Shown in pieces: positions 1-10,650 of a stretch of DNA of 64,000 nt (position 1 is the stretch's first letter; each line of letters begins with the position of its first letter). Under the pieces are notes generated by a model that was given only the letters and a program-made list of their open reading frames with translations, did no database searches and had not been told where the DNA came from. Position numbers and translations under genes: made by a program. The stretch is from assembly GCA_963693315.1 (NCBI GenBank), contig OY856186.1:230081146-230145145 (forward strand), written 5' to 3'. The DNA comes from Diogma glabrata. Its lineage: Eukaryota > Arthropoda > Insecta > Diptera > Cylindrotomidae.

Positions 1-49
1 AAATTTAATTAACACTATTTGCCGTTGGCACTTGGCGTAAGTTTTCAAA

Positions 50-347
50 TAACATAATGTCAATCTCTTGTTACTTTACGCAAATAACTTATTTAATATG
101 TTTAATAAAAAATTAAAGAAAACAAAGCTTTTTTTAATTTTACTGTTACTCTATATATATTTCAGCTTGTTAGGCCATCTTCGAGATCATTACTACTTTG
201 ATATCATTACTCCAGAAGATGGCCTAAGAAGCTGAAATATATATAGAGTAACAGTAAAATTAAAAAAAAACTTTGTTTTCTTTAATTTTTATTAAACTTA
301 TTAAATAAGTTATTTGCGTAAAGTAACAAGAGATTGACATTATGTTA
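50..347. repeat. 300-bp palindrome (fold-back repeat)
   Basis: Two arms of about 134 bp (about 50-183 and 214-347) are near-perfect inverted copies around a short unpaired centre. Each arm carries the block AGATGGCCTAA(C/G)AAGCTGAAATATATATAGAGTAAC, read outward from the centre. This resembles the core of hammerhead ribozymes found in Penelope-like retroelements, but with substitutions in the conserved CUGANGA box. No coding sequence is visible. It is probably a remnant of paired Penelope pseudo-LTRs or a fold-back MITE. Confidence 0.75.
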
Positions 348-2610
348 CCATTAAAATTATTATTTTTTATTCATGAATTCATAAAAATAATAAAAATTTC
401 TTTTTACGGATTTTAAAAAATTGATCTATAATGCAGTTTTTTAAAGTTATATTGCTACTGTCTTTTACAATTTGCATTCTAGTCATCATGCTAAATAAAT
501 ATTAAACGTAGGAAAGATAGTATAACCTGAAACAATTACATTTGTATATCAAAATTGTTGGTTTGAAATTGTATGTAATACATGTTTCTAAAATTAAGTG
601 AAGACTTAATACTTGTAACTTGATACTTGATAACATCGATTATATCGATTTAAAGCTCACAATTACGAGACGGAAATCGCATAAATTCTATATAAAGAAG
701 CATAACTTAGGTATGATTAAACATGGATGGCAATCATGATCAATAAACTAATTAAAAATGGTGACACTTAGCCGATAGTGATTTGCAAACCGCAATAATG
801 CGCATTAATACCAATTAATTTACTTAGCTTTCCGCAGGAAGATTTGTAAAATTTAAAATTGTTGATCTATAGGTGTGACAATCACGCGTACTTAAGTCCC
901 TGCTATTGGCATATGAGTTATCTTGTGATATCGTATACCACTGGCAATAGCAGTGCAATCTCATTAGCCAAAGTGATAGCTTAGGGGTGCTGGCGGATGA
1001 AGTATTTTCAATCAACTATACCATCACTTACTCTAAGTTATGGAATATTCTTTGATGAAACGCTATTTTTTTAAAAATAAAATGTGTTTGGTAGTAGAAA
1101 TTACAAGGTATGTCACAACAACACATAAAAAACTTTTAAGAACAAGGTCCCACAACAATTCATGCTTTCTAAGGTGTTAATAGACGCAAATTTTTCTATG
1201 AAATGTTTTGATTATTTTAAATATAAAAATGTATATAATAGTTGCTTGGAATGCTGATAAATGTGAAACCCAGAATAATTTTAATGATTTTAATTTAAAC
1301 ATTCTGAAATTTTAATTTGCAATGCTACAATAATTGAAAGACAGACAAAACACAGCTATTTCACAGATTTAAGTTTTCACTTCTGTCGGCAGTCTTTAAC
1401 ACTGCCTTCTTTTATATTATTAAAACAAATTGTTAACTAAATTTCTTTACTGTCGAAAACGAATTCACAATTTAAAAAATTGCTATGTATTAGTTACAAA
1501 TAATTTTAATTTTTCCTTAACAAAAACTAATTAACAAGTTTTGTTTCAATAATCAAATCAAAATTTATAATCATCTCATCGAGCAGAATATCTGTTTCTC
1601 TTTTGTGTACATTGTTCACTCTTACGCCAAATAATTATTTAGCATTTTTCTCACATGATCTCAAAATACAGTTGAATGAGAGAAAAATGGAAAAATTTAT
1701 AAATTTTTCTTTTTTCTATCAAAACACATTTCTTCTAGCGCTTTTTTTATCATATTCCAAAAAACCAATACACATACCAACACAAAAATCAAAGGCTACA
1801 ATTTCGCATTAAATAAATTCTGATCATCTGATCATAAATTCTGATCAACCTCATTTACATTGGATATTTTTAAAAAAGTTTCATATTTTTTTTTATGATA
1901 TTTGTCATAATTTTTATTATTGAGGAAGGTCAAACATAAAAATAAAGAATAAACAAAATTGTAAATTGAATTACGGAGTTTCTTTGTATGTTTTGGATGT
2001 TTTGTGTGTTTTTGTTTTCATTTTAATATATAGTACTAAAATAAGATAGTGAATTGGTTGGATGATTAAATTAAAACAGGGCCGATCGTTACAAACTTGT
2101 ACTTAAACACTTAAACATGTACTTAAACGCTAAACACTTAAATGTAAGCCACAAAAATGTTATATCATCTCAACGACAATGAATACGGACGCAAGATATA
2201 TAATGTGTTTGGTGGTGGTGTTTGAAAGCTAGGAAACTGTGGTTGGAACCGTTGATAAGTTTAGTTATATACTTTACAAGCGCGGTTGGGAGAACATTGG
2301 ATTGAATAATACCTGCAGTGACTGCAATAACTAAACGTAGTTTACATCAGTGTACCACTAAATAACAATTGGGTACTATTTTCAAATTACACAGATATAA
2401 TCGTGCCTCCTCTGGTATTTTAAAATATATTTATCTAAGTAAAATCAAACTTTGGCAAATATAATTGTGTTTTCCAGAAAGTCCGAGGTGATTTTATGAA
2501 TTTTCCTTGAAGACAATGTATTTTAAAAAGAGAGGAAAGTCAAAAGTCTATTAACTCTACAGTGACTTACTTACGTCTCCTTCAAATGACATAGCCTAAG
2601 AACAATTATG
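348..2610. other. AT-rich non-coding stretch
   Basis: No open frame with recognisable protein similarity, no RNA gene and no clear TIR pair was found here, apart from the repeat copy at 1072-1195. Short chance ORFs on both strands lack any family motif. Confidence 0.6.
1072..1195 (-). repeat. copy of a non-LTR retrotransposon 3' region
   Basis: About 120 bp (starting AATAAAATGTG, with CACAACAACACATAAAAA and AAGGTCCCACAACAA) match 4963-5080 with scattered substitutions. The 4963-5080 copy lies downstream, in minus orientation, of the non-LTR reverse transcriptase fragment at 5509-6180. This copy is therefore best read as a heavily 5'-truncated insertion of the same family. No coding part remains. 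Confidence 0.55.
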
Positions 2611-2920
2611 GTGTGAACTAGTGTTTCTTCTCGAGAAATATTTCTCGAGAATTTCTCGAGAAATTTAACAAAAATCTAATCTCCAATTCTCGAGAAAATT
2701 TTTATTTTTCTCGAGAAAAACATGTTTCCTTTATTTAAAAAAATTAAACGTCGAATTTACTAAAAACAATCAAAAATATAAATGTTTGCGCTTTTCGGAA
2801 CAAAAGAGAACTAAAATTATGGTAAGGTAGATTTATGCACCATTGCATTTTAAATAGTTTGACATTTTGTATGAAATGCAAAACAATCAGAAACAAAAAA
2901 ATTTCAAGAAACAACATATA

Positions 2921-3900
2921 TAGTCCAGTAACTTTGTCGCCTGAGAGTATGGGGTAGTATGCGTCAAATCCGGTAGTTCTGATTTTTTGCAGACTTGTTT
3001 ATGATGTTAGCCTAATGAATAATCCAAGTTTATGACCTCGAGTGCTGAACGCTACTTTGTCAAAAATCGAAAAAACCGCGAAAAAATCGTTATTTTTTCA
3101 AATTTTGGCGATTATAACCCTAAAGGACTAGTTTTTTCTTTATACTTTCTTAGGACGGTTTTAAAGTAGACTGAATTTGCTACAATATGATACTAGAACT
3201 GTCTCTGTAGACCCAATAGTTTCCGAGATTAAGCCTCAAAAATCGAAAAAATCGTTATTTTTTCAAATTTTGGCGATTATGGCCCTAAAGGACTAGGTAG
3301 TTTTTGAAAAAAAGTAGACTAAATTTGCTACAATATGATTTTAGAATTGTCTCTGTAGACCCAATAGTTTCCGAGATTAAGCCTTTCAACGTTTATCATT
3401 TTTTTAACTTCGCAATATTTCACAATATTTTGCAATATTTTAGACGTTATTTTAGTCACTCGAAAATTCATTTAGAACGACAGAATTATAACGATTTTTT
3501 CGTGTCTATTTCTCCAGCCTGACATATGTGCCAGGCTGGTTTTCTGAATGGTGCCTCTAGATGAACTCGCGACGCTGATTCGAAATCTGCTGTCAGGCTG
3601 CCCTGTTAAACGTAGTTTCGGTGTCAGGCTGCCGAAACACATTTCTCCGGCCTGACACCATTTCTCCAGCCTGACATCGTGTTTTCACTCCAAAACGCAT
3701 TATTTTTTACTGGCAACACGTTTTTGATACATATTTACAAAAAACATGTTAGCCTGACACAGTCTGACAATCTTAAAAAAAATTAAAATTTTAAACTTTG
3801 AACGATTTTCTATCATTACATACAGGCACGTTTACACTCATTTGAAAAATACATGCAAAGGCAAGCATCAAAACATAAATTTAACAGTCCGTACAAACGC
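2921..3900 (+). repeat. left terminal inverted repeat with internal satellite motifs
   Basis: This matches 17489-18034 in inverse orientation. It is longer than the right copy because of extra internal sequence. The region 3540-3770 repeats the words CTGACA, TTTCTCCAGCCTGACA and TGTCAGGCTG several times. No coding potential beyond chance. Confidence 0.7.
3061..3395 (+). repeat. ~175-bp tandem duplication in the left TIR
   Basis: Two adjacent copies share AATCGTTATTTTTTCAAA, TTTGGCGATTAT, CCTAAAGGACTAG, TTTGCTACAATATGAT and GTAGACCCAATAGTTTCCGA. The right TIR (17880-17930) lacks the duplicated segment. The duplication therefore arose in the left copy or was lost from the right one. Confidence 0.65.
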
Positions 3901-3917
3901 AAATCGCTGATTGTTGA

Positions 3918-3962
3918 GTTACATTTACAAAACTAATGGTAACTGACGACATCTATGTGACA
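3918..3962 (-). repeat. truncated gypsy 3' LTR
   Basis: The first ~45 bp of the LTR (minus: TGTCACATAGATGTCGTCA...GTAAATGTAA) match 17488-17444 in the same orientation, then the two diverge. A purine-rich run on the minus strand at about 3976-3963 (A-rich, ending GGACG) directly precedes the LTR start, as a polypurine tract should. Confidence 0.65.
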
Positions 3963-4353
3963 CGTCCTTTTTTTTAATATTAATTTTTTTTTTAGGATAA
4001 ATCAAAACCTGAAAATTTATCAGGAACTTTTGTTAATCTATTGGAACGTCTAACGTGGACTATTTCTTCTTCAGCTGGTTACTTTGTATCTATTTGTGGT
4101 ATTGAAGTTCCTTGCTGTTGATCATCATTATTATACGAGAGCTCTGGTGCTGGTGGATGTTGAATTTCGTCATTGTTTTATTCTTCGCAAATAGAGTGAA
4201 AAGAGGAATCACTTCCAGCTGATTCTTCAATGTTGATTACAGATGATGAAAATATCGGATAATAGTCCTCAACAGAGGGACTTACATTCTCATTGTTGTT
4301 TTGAAGTATTGAATCGTGTTGTCTTATGTACACTTGATTTCTTATATTACTGC

Positions 4354-4876
4354 TTACCCGATTTGATTAGCAGCGATTATTTGACCCTTCTTCCAGTAAG
4401 ACTGAGGATCTTGTTGAAACCAGATATTATCACATTCATGACAATCTGGCAACGGCTTTGCATGACGATCATAATAGTATTTTTGTGTCGATTGATTCAG
4501 CTTAAGCTGTTGAGTTACATGTTCTATTGGGTAGTTTGGTTTTGATAGTTCTGGATGCATAATGTTCTTTCCTTTAATCCATCTACCAAATAGAAGCTAG
4601 GACAGGTGACGGAAAGTTGTTATGAGGAGTTGAATTATGATTTAGTATTACGTCGTACATGTCATTACCGCGTTCAAATGCTCTCTTCATAGAAAGTTTT
4701 ATACTTTGTGCTGTTCTTTCTGCTTGTCCATTTGGTTTCGGGTATCTTGGTGATGATGGATTATGGTGAATGTCGTAGCTTTTCATCATTTCAGCAAATT
4801 TGTATGAATTAAGAGGTGGAACTTGATCTGATATCAATTCATCTGGGAAACCATGTCTACAGAAACTTTTCCTCAT
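4354..4876 (-). pseudogene. gypsy integrase, C-terminal half
   Basis: Two open segments (4876-4583 and 4560-4354) carry the rest of the integrase core. The second catalytic aspartate lies in ELISDQVPPL and the catalytic glutamate in PKPNGQAERT. A C-terminal region follows, with QKYYYDRHAKPLP and a tryptophan-rich WYQ/WFQ-type tail typical of gypsy integrases. A frameshift separates the two segments. The N-terminal half lies at 6190-6660, beyond the non-LTR insertion. Confidence 0.8.
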
Positions 4877-4894
4877 TTTTCGTGAACAAAATCA

Positions 4895-6185
4895 AATGCT
4901 GTTATAATAATAATATATAATATTGTATTTATTTACCAATTGGTATTTTTTTTTTTTTTTAATAAAATGTGATGTGTAGTAGGCATTGCAATATGTGTCA
5001 CAACAACACATAAAAACCTTTTAAGACCAAGGTCCCACAACAACATGCGTTCTAAGGATGTTAATGGACGCAAATCTGTTTTTTTTGTTTTTTTTTGTTA
5101 AATAATGGATAACTAAACCATAAATCCTATCACATATAAAATATGACATAGGCCAATATTTCGTGATAGGATAGGGAAAATAAAAATAAAATAAGAGATA
5201 AAAAGCAAATTTGTTTTAAAAATTTGCAGGAACAAAACTAAAATTGGTTTGCCAATAGTCCAGCTAATGGCATAATCCTTGATTATGGGACGCAGTATAT
5301 TTTTCAATGATTAAAGCTCAGATATATAGTTATATGAAAGCTCGTTTCTAAACAGGGACTGGAGTGCGCGGGGTTGTCACACCCGTGGATCAAAAAATAG
5401 AAAAAAATTAACAAATTAATAAAAACTGATCCCTCCATGCGTTAGTCATACAACATTATATCATACAGAAATCAAACTAAATTGACATTTAAATTAAATG
5501 AAAAATGTTTAATCTATTGGAAATTTAGTGCACACAAAATCGACAAGTTTTTTTTTAAATTCTTTTATGTTACAGGTGTCACATTTTTTTAAAAATTCAT
5601 TATAGATTAATACTCCCTTACACAAAAGAGAGTTTTGACATGACGTCTTCAGGTATTGTGGAGGACGCTGAAGTGTACTTCCTCTTGTATGTATTGAGTG
5701 TATATCTTTATTTTTTTTCATTTCTTCAGACAAGTATTCTGGTAGAATTTTATTATCAATTTTAAATATGAAGATTAATGAATTGAAATAAATCCTTTGT
5801 TTTACACTGAGCCACTGTAATGTGTCCAGCATCAATCTTCTTGATGTGTATCTATTTACTTTTAATATTATTCTCAGTGCCTTATTCATCAATAGTTGTA
5901 ACTTATTAATGTCATTTTCTGATGCCAAAAATATGATTGACGAACAATAATCGAAATGTGGTGCAATTATGGTTTTGTATATTAAGATTCGACTACTCGG
6001 TGTTAATTTTTTGCTTATTCGACCAAATAAACCAACTTTTTTTGCAATTTTTTTTGTCAGATATTGAAGATGTTCATCAAATTTAAGTTTTTCATCAATA
6101 TATATACCCAAATATTTCATCGATTTAACCCGCTCAAATATATCATTATCAATAATAACATTTCCATTTCCATTAAGTATTTCAT
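4895..6185 (-). mobile_element. 5'-truncated non-LTR retrotransposon inserted in gypsy integrase
   Basis: Between the integrase halves lies unrelated minus-strand sequence. Its ORF at 6120-5509 is the C-terminal end of a non-LTR reverse transcriptase of the Jockey/CR1/R1 kind. It starts at KYLGIYIDEKLKFDEHL and continues through IYKTIIAPHFDYCSSI and the following thumb-like region to a natural stop. About 600 bp of 3' untranslated sequence follows, ending in an (ATT)n-like tail near 4900. The 5' part of the RT, including the catalytic YADD, is absent, as usual for 5' truncation. Removing this block joins the integrase between KYVELEEMK and FVHEKMRKSF. I could not fix the target-site duplication. 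Confidence 0.75.
5509..6180 (-). pseudogene. non-LTR reverse transcriptase, C-terminal fragment
   Basis: About 203 codons are open. The fragment starts after the RT palm, in the region where non-LTR RTs keep a K-x-L-G-x-x-D/I motif (KYLGIYIDEKL), and goes on to LLMNKALRIIL and LQWLSVKQRIYFNSL. The match is to the region downstream of the YxDD box in CR1/Jockey-like elements. The element cannot be active because endonuclease and catalytic palm are missing. Confidence 0.75.
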
Positions 6186-6189
6186 TTCT

Positions 6190-6660
6190 TCTAACTCCAC
6201 ATACTTACTAAAGTAGTCAATGATTAGAAAAAAATTCTTTCCTTTTAAGTGAAAGAAATCTATGCCCATCTTTTGCCATGGTCTTGTGGCTAGCACCCGT
6301 TCTTGCATAGGTTCCTTTTGATTGGATCTTTGATATTTTCGGCAAATTTCACATTGAGTTATGAAGTTAACAATTTCCTCATCCATTCCAATCCAAAAGA
6401 AATTTTCCCTTGCTTTTGTCTTAGTCGCGGGTATCTTGTCATGATCATCATGCAAGCTTTTGAGTATGTGCTGTTTTGATAGTTTAGGAATAACAATCTG
6501 CTTACCCTTACAAATGATCCCTTCAGATATGTATAAGCTGTCACAATGATGCCAAAATGGTTTTGCAGCAGTTCTTGCGTCTTTGATGTTTGCAGGCCAT
6601 CCATTTGATATGTACGAGGACACTTCCTGAAGCACTTGTTCATTTTCAGTGTCATACTTG
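6190..6660 (-). pseudogene. gypsy integrase, N-terminal half (HHCC zinc domain)
   Basis: The ORF encodes the integrase zinc-binding region (H near HDDHDKIPATK, then CEICRKYQRS), followed by the core start with the first catalytic aspartate in KMGIDFFHLKGKNFFLIIDY. The open frame then runs by chance into the inserted non-LTR sequence below position 6190. An overlapping frame at 6655-6359 indicates a frameshift near the start. Confidence 0.8.
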
Positions 6661-6716
6661 AGCGAACTCCAACGATGACTTAAGGCAGTAGCAAGAACAC
6701 ATACGTCAAGAGTGTT

Positions 6717-7826
6717 TTAATCATCAGCACAGCCGAAGTTATCATTCACAGGAGATCTGGATAAAGTGTCAGCAGCAACTAAATATTTACCAGGGATATA
6801 TTGAAGAGTGAAGTCATATTGAAGAATCTTTGTCAACATTCGTTGTAAACGTGGCGAAATAGAATCAAGTGGTTTTTCTTTGAGACCAATTAAAGGTTTA
6901 TTGTCCGTCTCAACAATCACTCGGCGTCCAAAAGTAAAGAAGTTGAAATGTTGAAGACCGAAAACTACAGCTAGCATCTCTTTTTCGATTTGCGCATAGC
7001 GCTGCTGTGTTGGAGTCAACAAAGCAGAAGCGAATGCTATTGGTTTTCCATTTTGACTAAGTGTTGCACCCAAACCCAAAGTTGATGCGTCAACTGACAG
7101 AACAGGTTGTTTTTTACTGTCAAATATTTGAAGTATTGGCGCTTTTAGCAGATCTTCCTTAAGTAATTTGAAATGTTTATCAGCATTTTCATCCCAAAGC
7201 CAACAAAAATTCTTTTTAAGCAGTTGCCGTAGTGGATGTGTCTTGTATGATGAATTTTCGATGTGCTTACTATGATATTTATACATAGCAAGGAATCTGT
7301 TGAGTTGATCGACGTTGCTCGGTGTCGGGTATTCAGTTATTGCTTTGACCTTGCTGTACTGTGGTAGTACTCCTTCTGATGTTATTTTCTGACCAAGGTA
7401 AAAAATTTCTGTTTTAGCAAACTGTGTTTTCTCTTTGCTAAATTTTAAGTTATTAGTACGAGCGGTTTGTAGTAATTTTTCAAACAAAACCAAATGTTCT
7501 TCTTTTGTCTTTGAACCAATGACGATAGTATCGAAGTATGGTGTTATCACCGGAGTATCTTTGAATATTTCTGTCACTGTTAGTTGAAAAGCCTCCGGCG
7601 CATTCACTAAACCATAAAGAACTTTTAGAAAACGAAACCTCCCAAAAGAAGAAGCGAATGTTGTCAGAAGAGAACTCTTCTCATCTAAAGGCTGTTGCCA
7701 GAAAGCGGATTTTGCATCGAAAACAGTGAAGAATCTACAACCACTTAATTTACTTAGTAGCTCATCAGCAGTGGGAATTGGAAAATGAGAATGCTGGATA
7801 TATTTGTTTAAAGGTTTTGGATCCAA
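6717..7826 (-). pseudogene. gypsy reverse transcriptase and RNase H
   Basis: The 369-codon frame begins with the RT segment DPKPLNKYIQ, then FFTVFDAKSAFWQQPLDE (catalytic aspartate in FDAKSAF) and VLYGLVNAPEAFQ. The box that is normally YxDD reads YFDT here, so the second catalytic aspartate is lost. RNase H follows: the first aspartate in LSVDASTLGLGATL, the glutamate in QIEKEMLAVV, and the aspartate in VIVETDNKPL. The domain ends with GKYLVAADTLSRSP, the usual spacer before integrase. The missing aspartate and the frame break at the N-terminus show the polymerase is not functional. Confidence 0.85.
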
Positions 7827-7828
7827 TA

Positions 7829-8585
7829 CTATGCGTATTTTTGATTTTTAGAAATTACGTGCATGTTGCTTACCCAGTCAATAGGTTCGGTGACTTTTGT
7901 GATTACATTTTCTTGACACATCCTTTCTAATTCCTTCTGGACAGGTTCGTACAATGCCAATGGTATTTTTCTAGGAGCAGCGATATGAGGTTCTGCGTTG
8001 TCAGCCAAAGTAATTGACACAGTTTTTAAACACCCGTTTCCTTCAAAAACATCTTCATATTTCTGCAGTAATTTCTGATGACCTTGTGATGCTATTGTAA
8101 AGATGTCTTTGATCAGATCGAATCCCTTACAAGCCGCAAAGCCGATGATAGTTTTTGTATCAGCTGTAGAGATAAAGAAACATAAATTCTGTAGTTTACC
8201 ATTTAATTTGACATCCAAATAACATATTCCGGAAACATCTATTTTGGATCCGCCGAATGGAGAACTTGGAACTTAGAACTTTATTTGTTGGGTAGATCTT
8301 AGGTCGACAGATTTTTATCTTACTGAGGCGTTGCTGCGAAATGACATTTGTTTGAGCACCAGTGTCAAGTTTACAGTTGACAGTGTAGATGTTATTGAAC
8401 AATGCATTCGCGAACCAATCATTTTCCGATGCCCTTATGGAATCTACCACTAACTCCGAAATGTATAAGTGATCTACATGCTCTTGTTGGAATTGCTGTT
8501 TAATTGGCTGCTGAACAATTTCGTGTATTGTTTTATGTTGATTCTTTCTACATACTTGTTTCCAATGATTCATTCTTCCACACAA
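7829..8585 (-). pseudogene. gypsy protease and RT N-terminus
   Basis: Two overlapping frames are present. Frame 8585-8196 has the end of a zinc knuckle (CGRMNHWKQVCRK) and the retroviral-type aspartic protease motif CKLDTGAQTNVIS. Frame 8218-7829 carries the protease-RT linker and RT N-terminus, with YEPVQKELERMCQENVITKV before the catalytic region continues in another frame at 7826. At least two frameshifts are needed to read through. The CGRMNHW knuckle and DTGAQTNV protease resemble Mag-type elements of animals. Confidence 0.8.
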
Positions 8586-8617
8586 GTAATACTTATGACC
8601 AAATGTGGGACACTTTC

Positions 8618-9255
8618 TTATCGGATGTGTTGTTCCACAATTGTTACAATGTATTTCCTTTGGTTAGCTCCGGTTGCTTTCAAAACATCAATTTGTGGAT
8701 CCTGTATCAACCCAGGACTTGCCATGCATAAAGATCTTGTGTGCGACTTTTCATTAATTCTGCATTGCTCTACAACTTCTTGTTCAGTTACGGTTTTTTC
8801 CCTTAGGAATCTTTCTCTCAAAACACCATTTTCTATTCCTATGATTATCTTGTATCTTATATTTCTCGAAAGAGATGTTCGGAAGTTGCATTCTACGGCT
8901 GCTTCTTGTACTTTTCTATAAAATTCGTCAAAAAGTTCTCTCTCGTGTTGTTTTAACGAAATATTCCAAAATTGGTAGCTAGCAAATATTTCGTTCGCAT
9001 TTTTAGCAAAATCTTCATCGTACTTTTTGAAAACATCTTTGGTTTGTCACTCGCAGTATAACCAAATTCTTCGTAAGTGTCTTTTAAATCCTTTCCACAA
9101 ACAATTTGGAATATTGCAATTTTCCTTTTGTCATTTGCTTCGCCGAGGTCATTAGCTAATAAGAAGTTTTCGAAATCACCTTTCCATTTGTTCCATTTGT
9201 TTGTATTGTTATTTTTTTCTTTAACAAATGTTTCTATGCGGAACGATGATACCAT
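8618..9255 (-). pseudogene. gypsy Gag remnant
   Basis: The N-terminal part (9255-8953) starts with a methionine and contains WNKWKGDFENFLLANDL and KRKIAIFQIVCGKDL, the usual start of a Mag-like Gag. After a frame break, 8821-8618 reads QEVVEQCRINEKSHTRSL and leads to the zinc knuckle region. The segment ends about 65 bp from the primer-binding site, which supports this start. Broken by at least one frameshift. Confidence 0.7.
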
Positions 9256-9320
9256 TTTGTTTTTCTGATGAAATATTTTCGGTGAAAATATTCAACTATT
9301 CTAATTTTTCTTTGGTTCTA

Positions 9321-9334
9321 AACTTCTGACACCA
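9321..9334 (-). other. gypsy primer-binding site and LTR edge
   Basis: On the minus strand TGGTGTCAGAAGTT follows directly after ATTAATACA. TGGTGTCAGAAG is a common primer-binding site of Ty3/gypsy elements, and the preceding CA is the expected LTR end. The 24 bp at 9335-9358 are the last part of the 5' LTR. The rest (17327-17488, with AATAAA signals) lies beyond the GGGTTCCG insertion, giving an LTR of about 180 bp. Confidence 0.7.
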
Positions 9335-9954
9335 TGTATTAATGTATCATTGTTTTTAGGGTTCCGTACTTTAAAAAAGTAAAAACGGTACCCTATTGGT
9401 GAGACTTCGGTGTCCGTCCGAATTTCTACATAATCAATTTACTCACAAACTATAAGTGCTATCAACTTGAAATTTTCTACAGTTTTTAAACGTGTTTTTC
9501 CACGCCTACTGATAACAAAAAAATTCAAATATTTGTTTTAATCTATATTTTATGAACATAGATAAGGAGATAGTAAAACAAAAGTTTTTTGTAAGGAATC
9601 GAGTTTGGTCTAAAAAAATCGAGAAAGTTCAAAATATTTCAAAAAAAAATTTCAATGATTTTTCGACTGCTTAGTTTTTTTGATATTGCCATAAACGGGT
9701 ATTGTCTTTCCTGTCCCCCCCCTTTAACTTCGAACATTAGAAAAGAAAAAATTTGAAAAAATTCATGGTTATGGTCAATGTTGTAAAGATTGAATCAAAA
9801 CTATAGCGGTCGGGTCATCATTTCAAATGTGATTCTGAGGGGGTTGAGAGTGGAAATTTTGAAAAAAATTATTTTTGACCTCAGTGAGTGGGGTGTCATA
9901 TGCAGAGGCGTAGCTAGGGGGGGGCGGGGGGGCGGTCCGCCCCGGGTGTCACCC

Positions 9955-10650
9955 GTTTTGGGGTGACACCCGAACGTAAAAAACTTAAACAAACCATCAC
10001 AATGTTTTCAACGATAAATCACTTCGAAACCGTTTTGGGGGTGACACCCGAACGTAAACAACTTAAACAAACCATCACAATGTTTTCAATGATAAATCAC
10101 TTCGAAACCATTTTGGGGTGACACCCGAACGTAAAAAACATAAACAAACCATCACAATGTTTTCAATGATAAATCACTTCGAAACCGTTTTGGGGTGACA
10201 CCCGAATGTAAAAAACTTAAACAAACCATCACAATGTTTTCAATGATAAATCACTTCGAAACCGTTTTGGGGTGACACCCGAACGTAAACAACTTAAACA
10301 AACCATCACAATGTTTTCAACGATAAATCACTTCGAAACCGTTTTGGGGTGACACCCGAACGTAAAAAACTTAAACAAACCATCACATGTTTTCAACGAT
10401 AAATCACTTCGAAACCGTTTTGGGGTGACACCCGAACGTAAACAACTTAAACAAACCATCACAATGTTTTCAACGATAAATCACTTCGAAACCGTTTTGG
10501 GGTGACACCCGAACGTAAAAAACTTAAACAAACCATCACATGTTTTCAACGATAAATCACTTCGAAACAGTTTTGGGGTGACACCCGTACGTAAAAAACT
10601 TAAACAAACCATCACATGTTTTCAACGATAAATCACTTAGAAACCATTTT
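9955..10650 (+). repeat. ~78-bp tandem repeats next to the hAT left TIR, 9 copies
   Basis: Each unit contains TTTTGGGGTGACACCCG, AACGTAAA(A/C)AACTTAAAC, AAACCATCACAATGTTTTCAA and GATAAATCACTTCGAAAC. Units differ by only a few bases and occasional 1-bp deletions (CACATG for CACAATG). The GGGGTGACACC word also occurs near the right TIR (15180), so the array expanded from subterminal transposon sequence. Confidence 0.9.

Noticed and set aside
8469..8921. 150-codon plus-strand ORF across gag
   Set aside because: It is antisense to the gypsy zinc-knuckle/Gag region and shows no motif.
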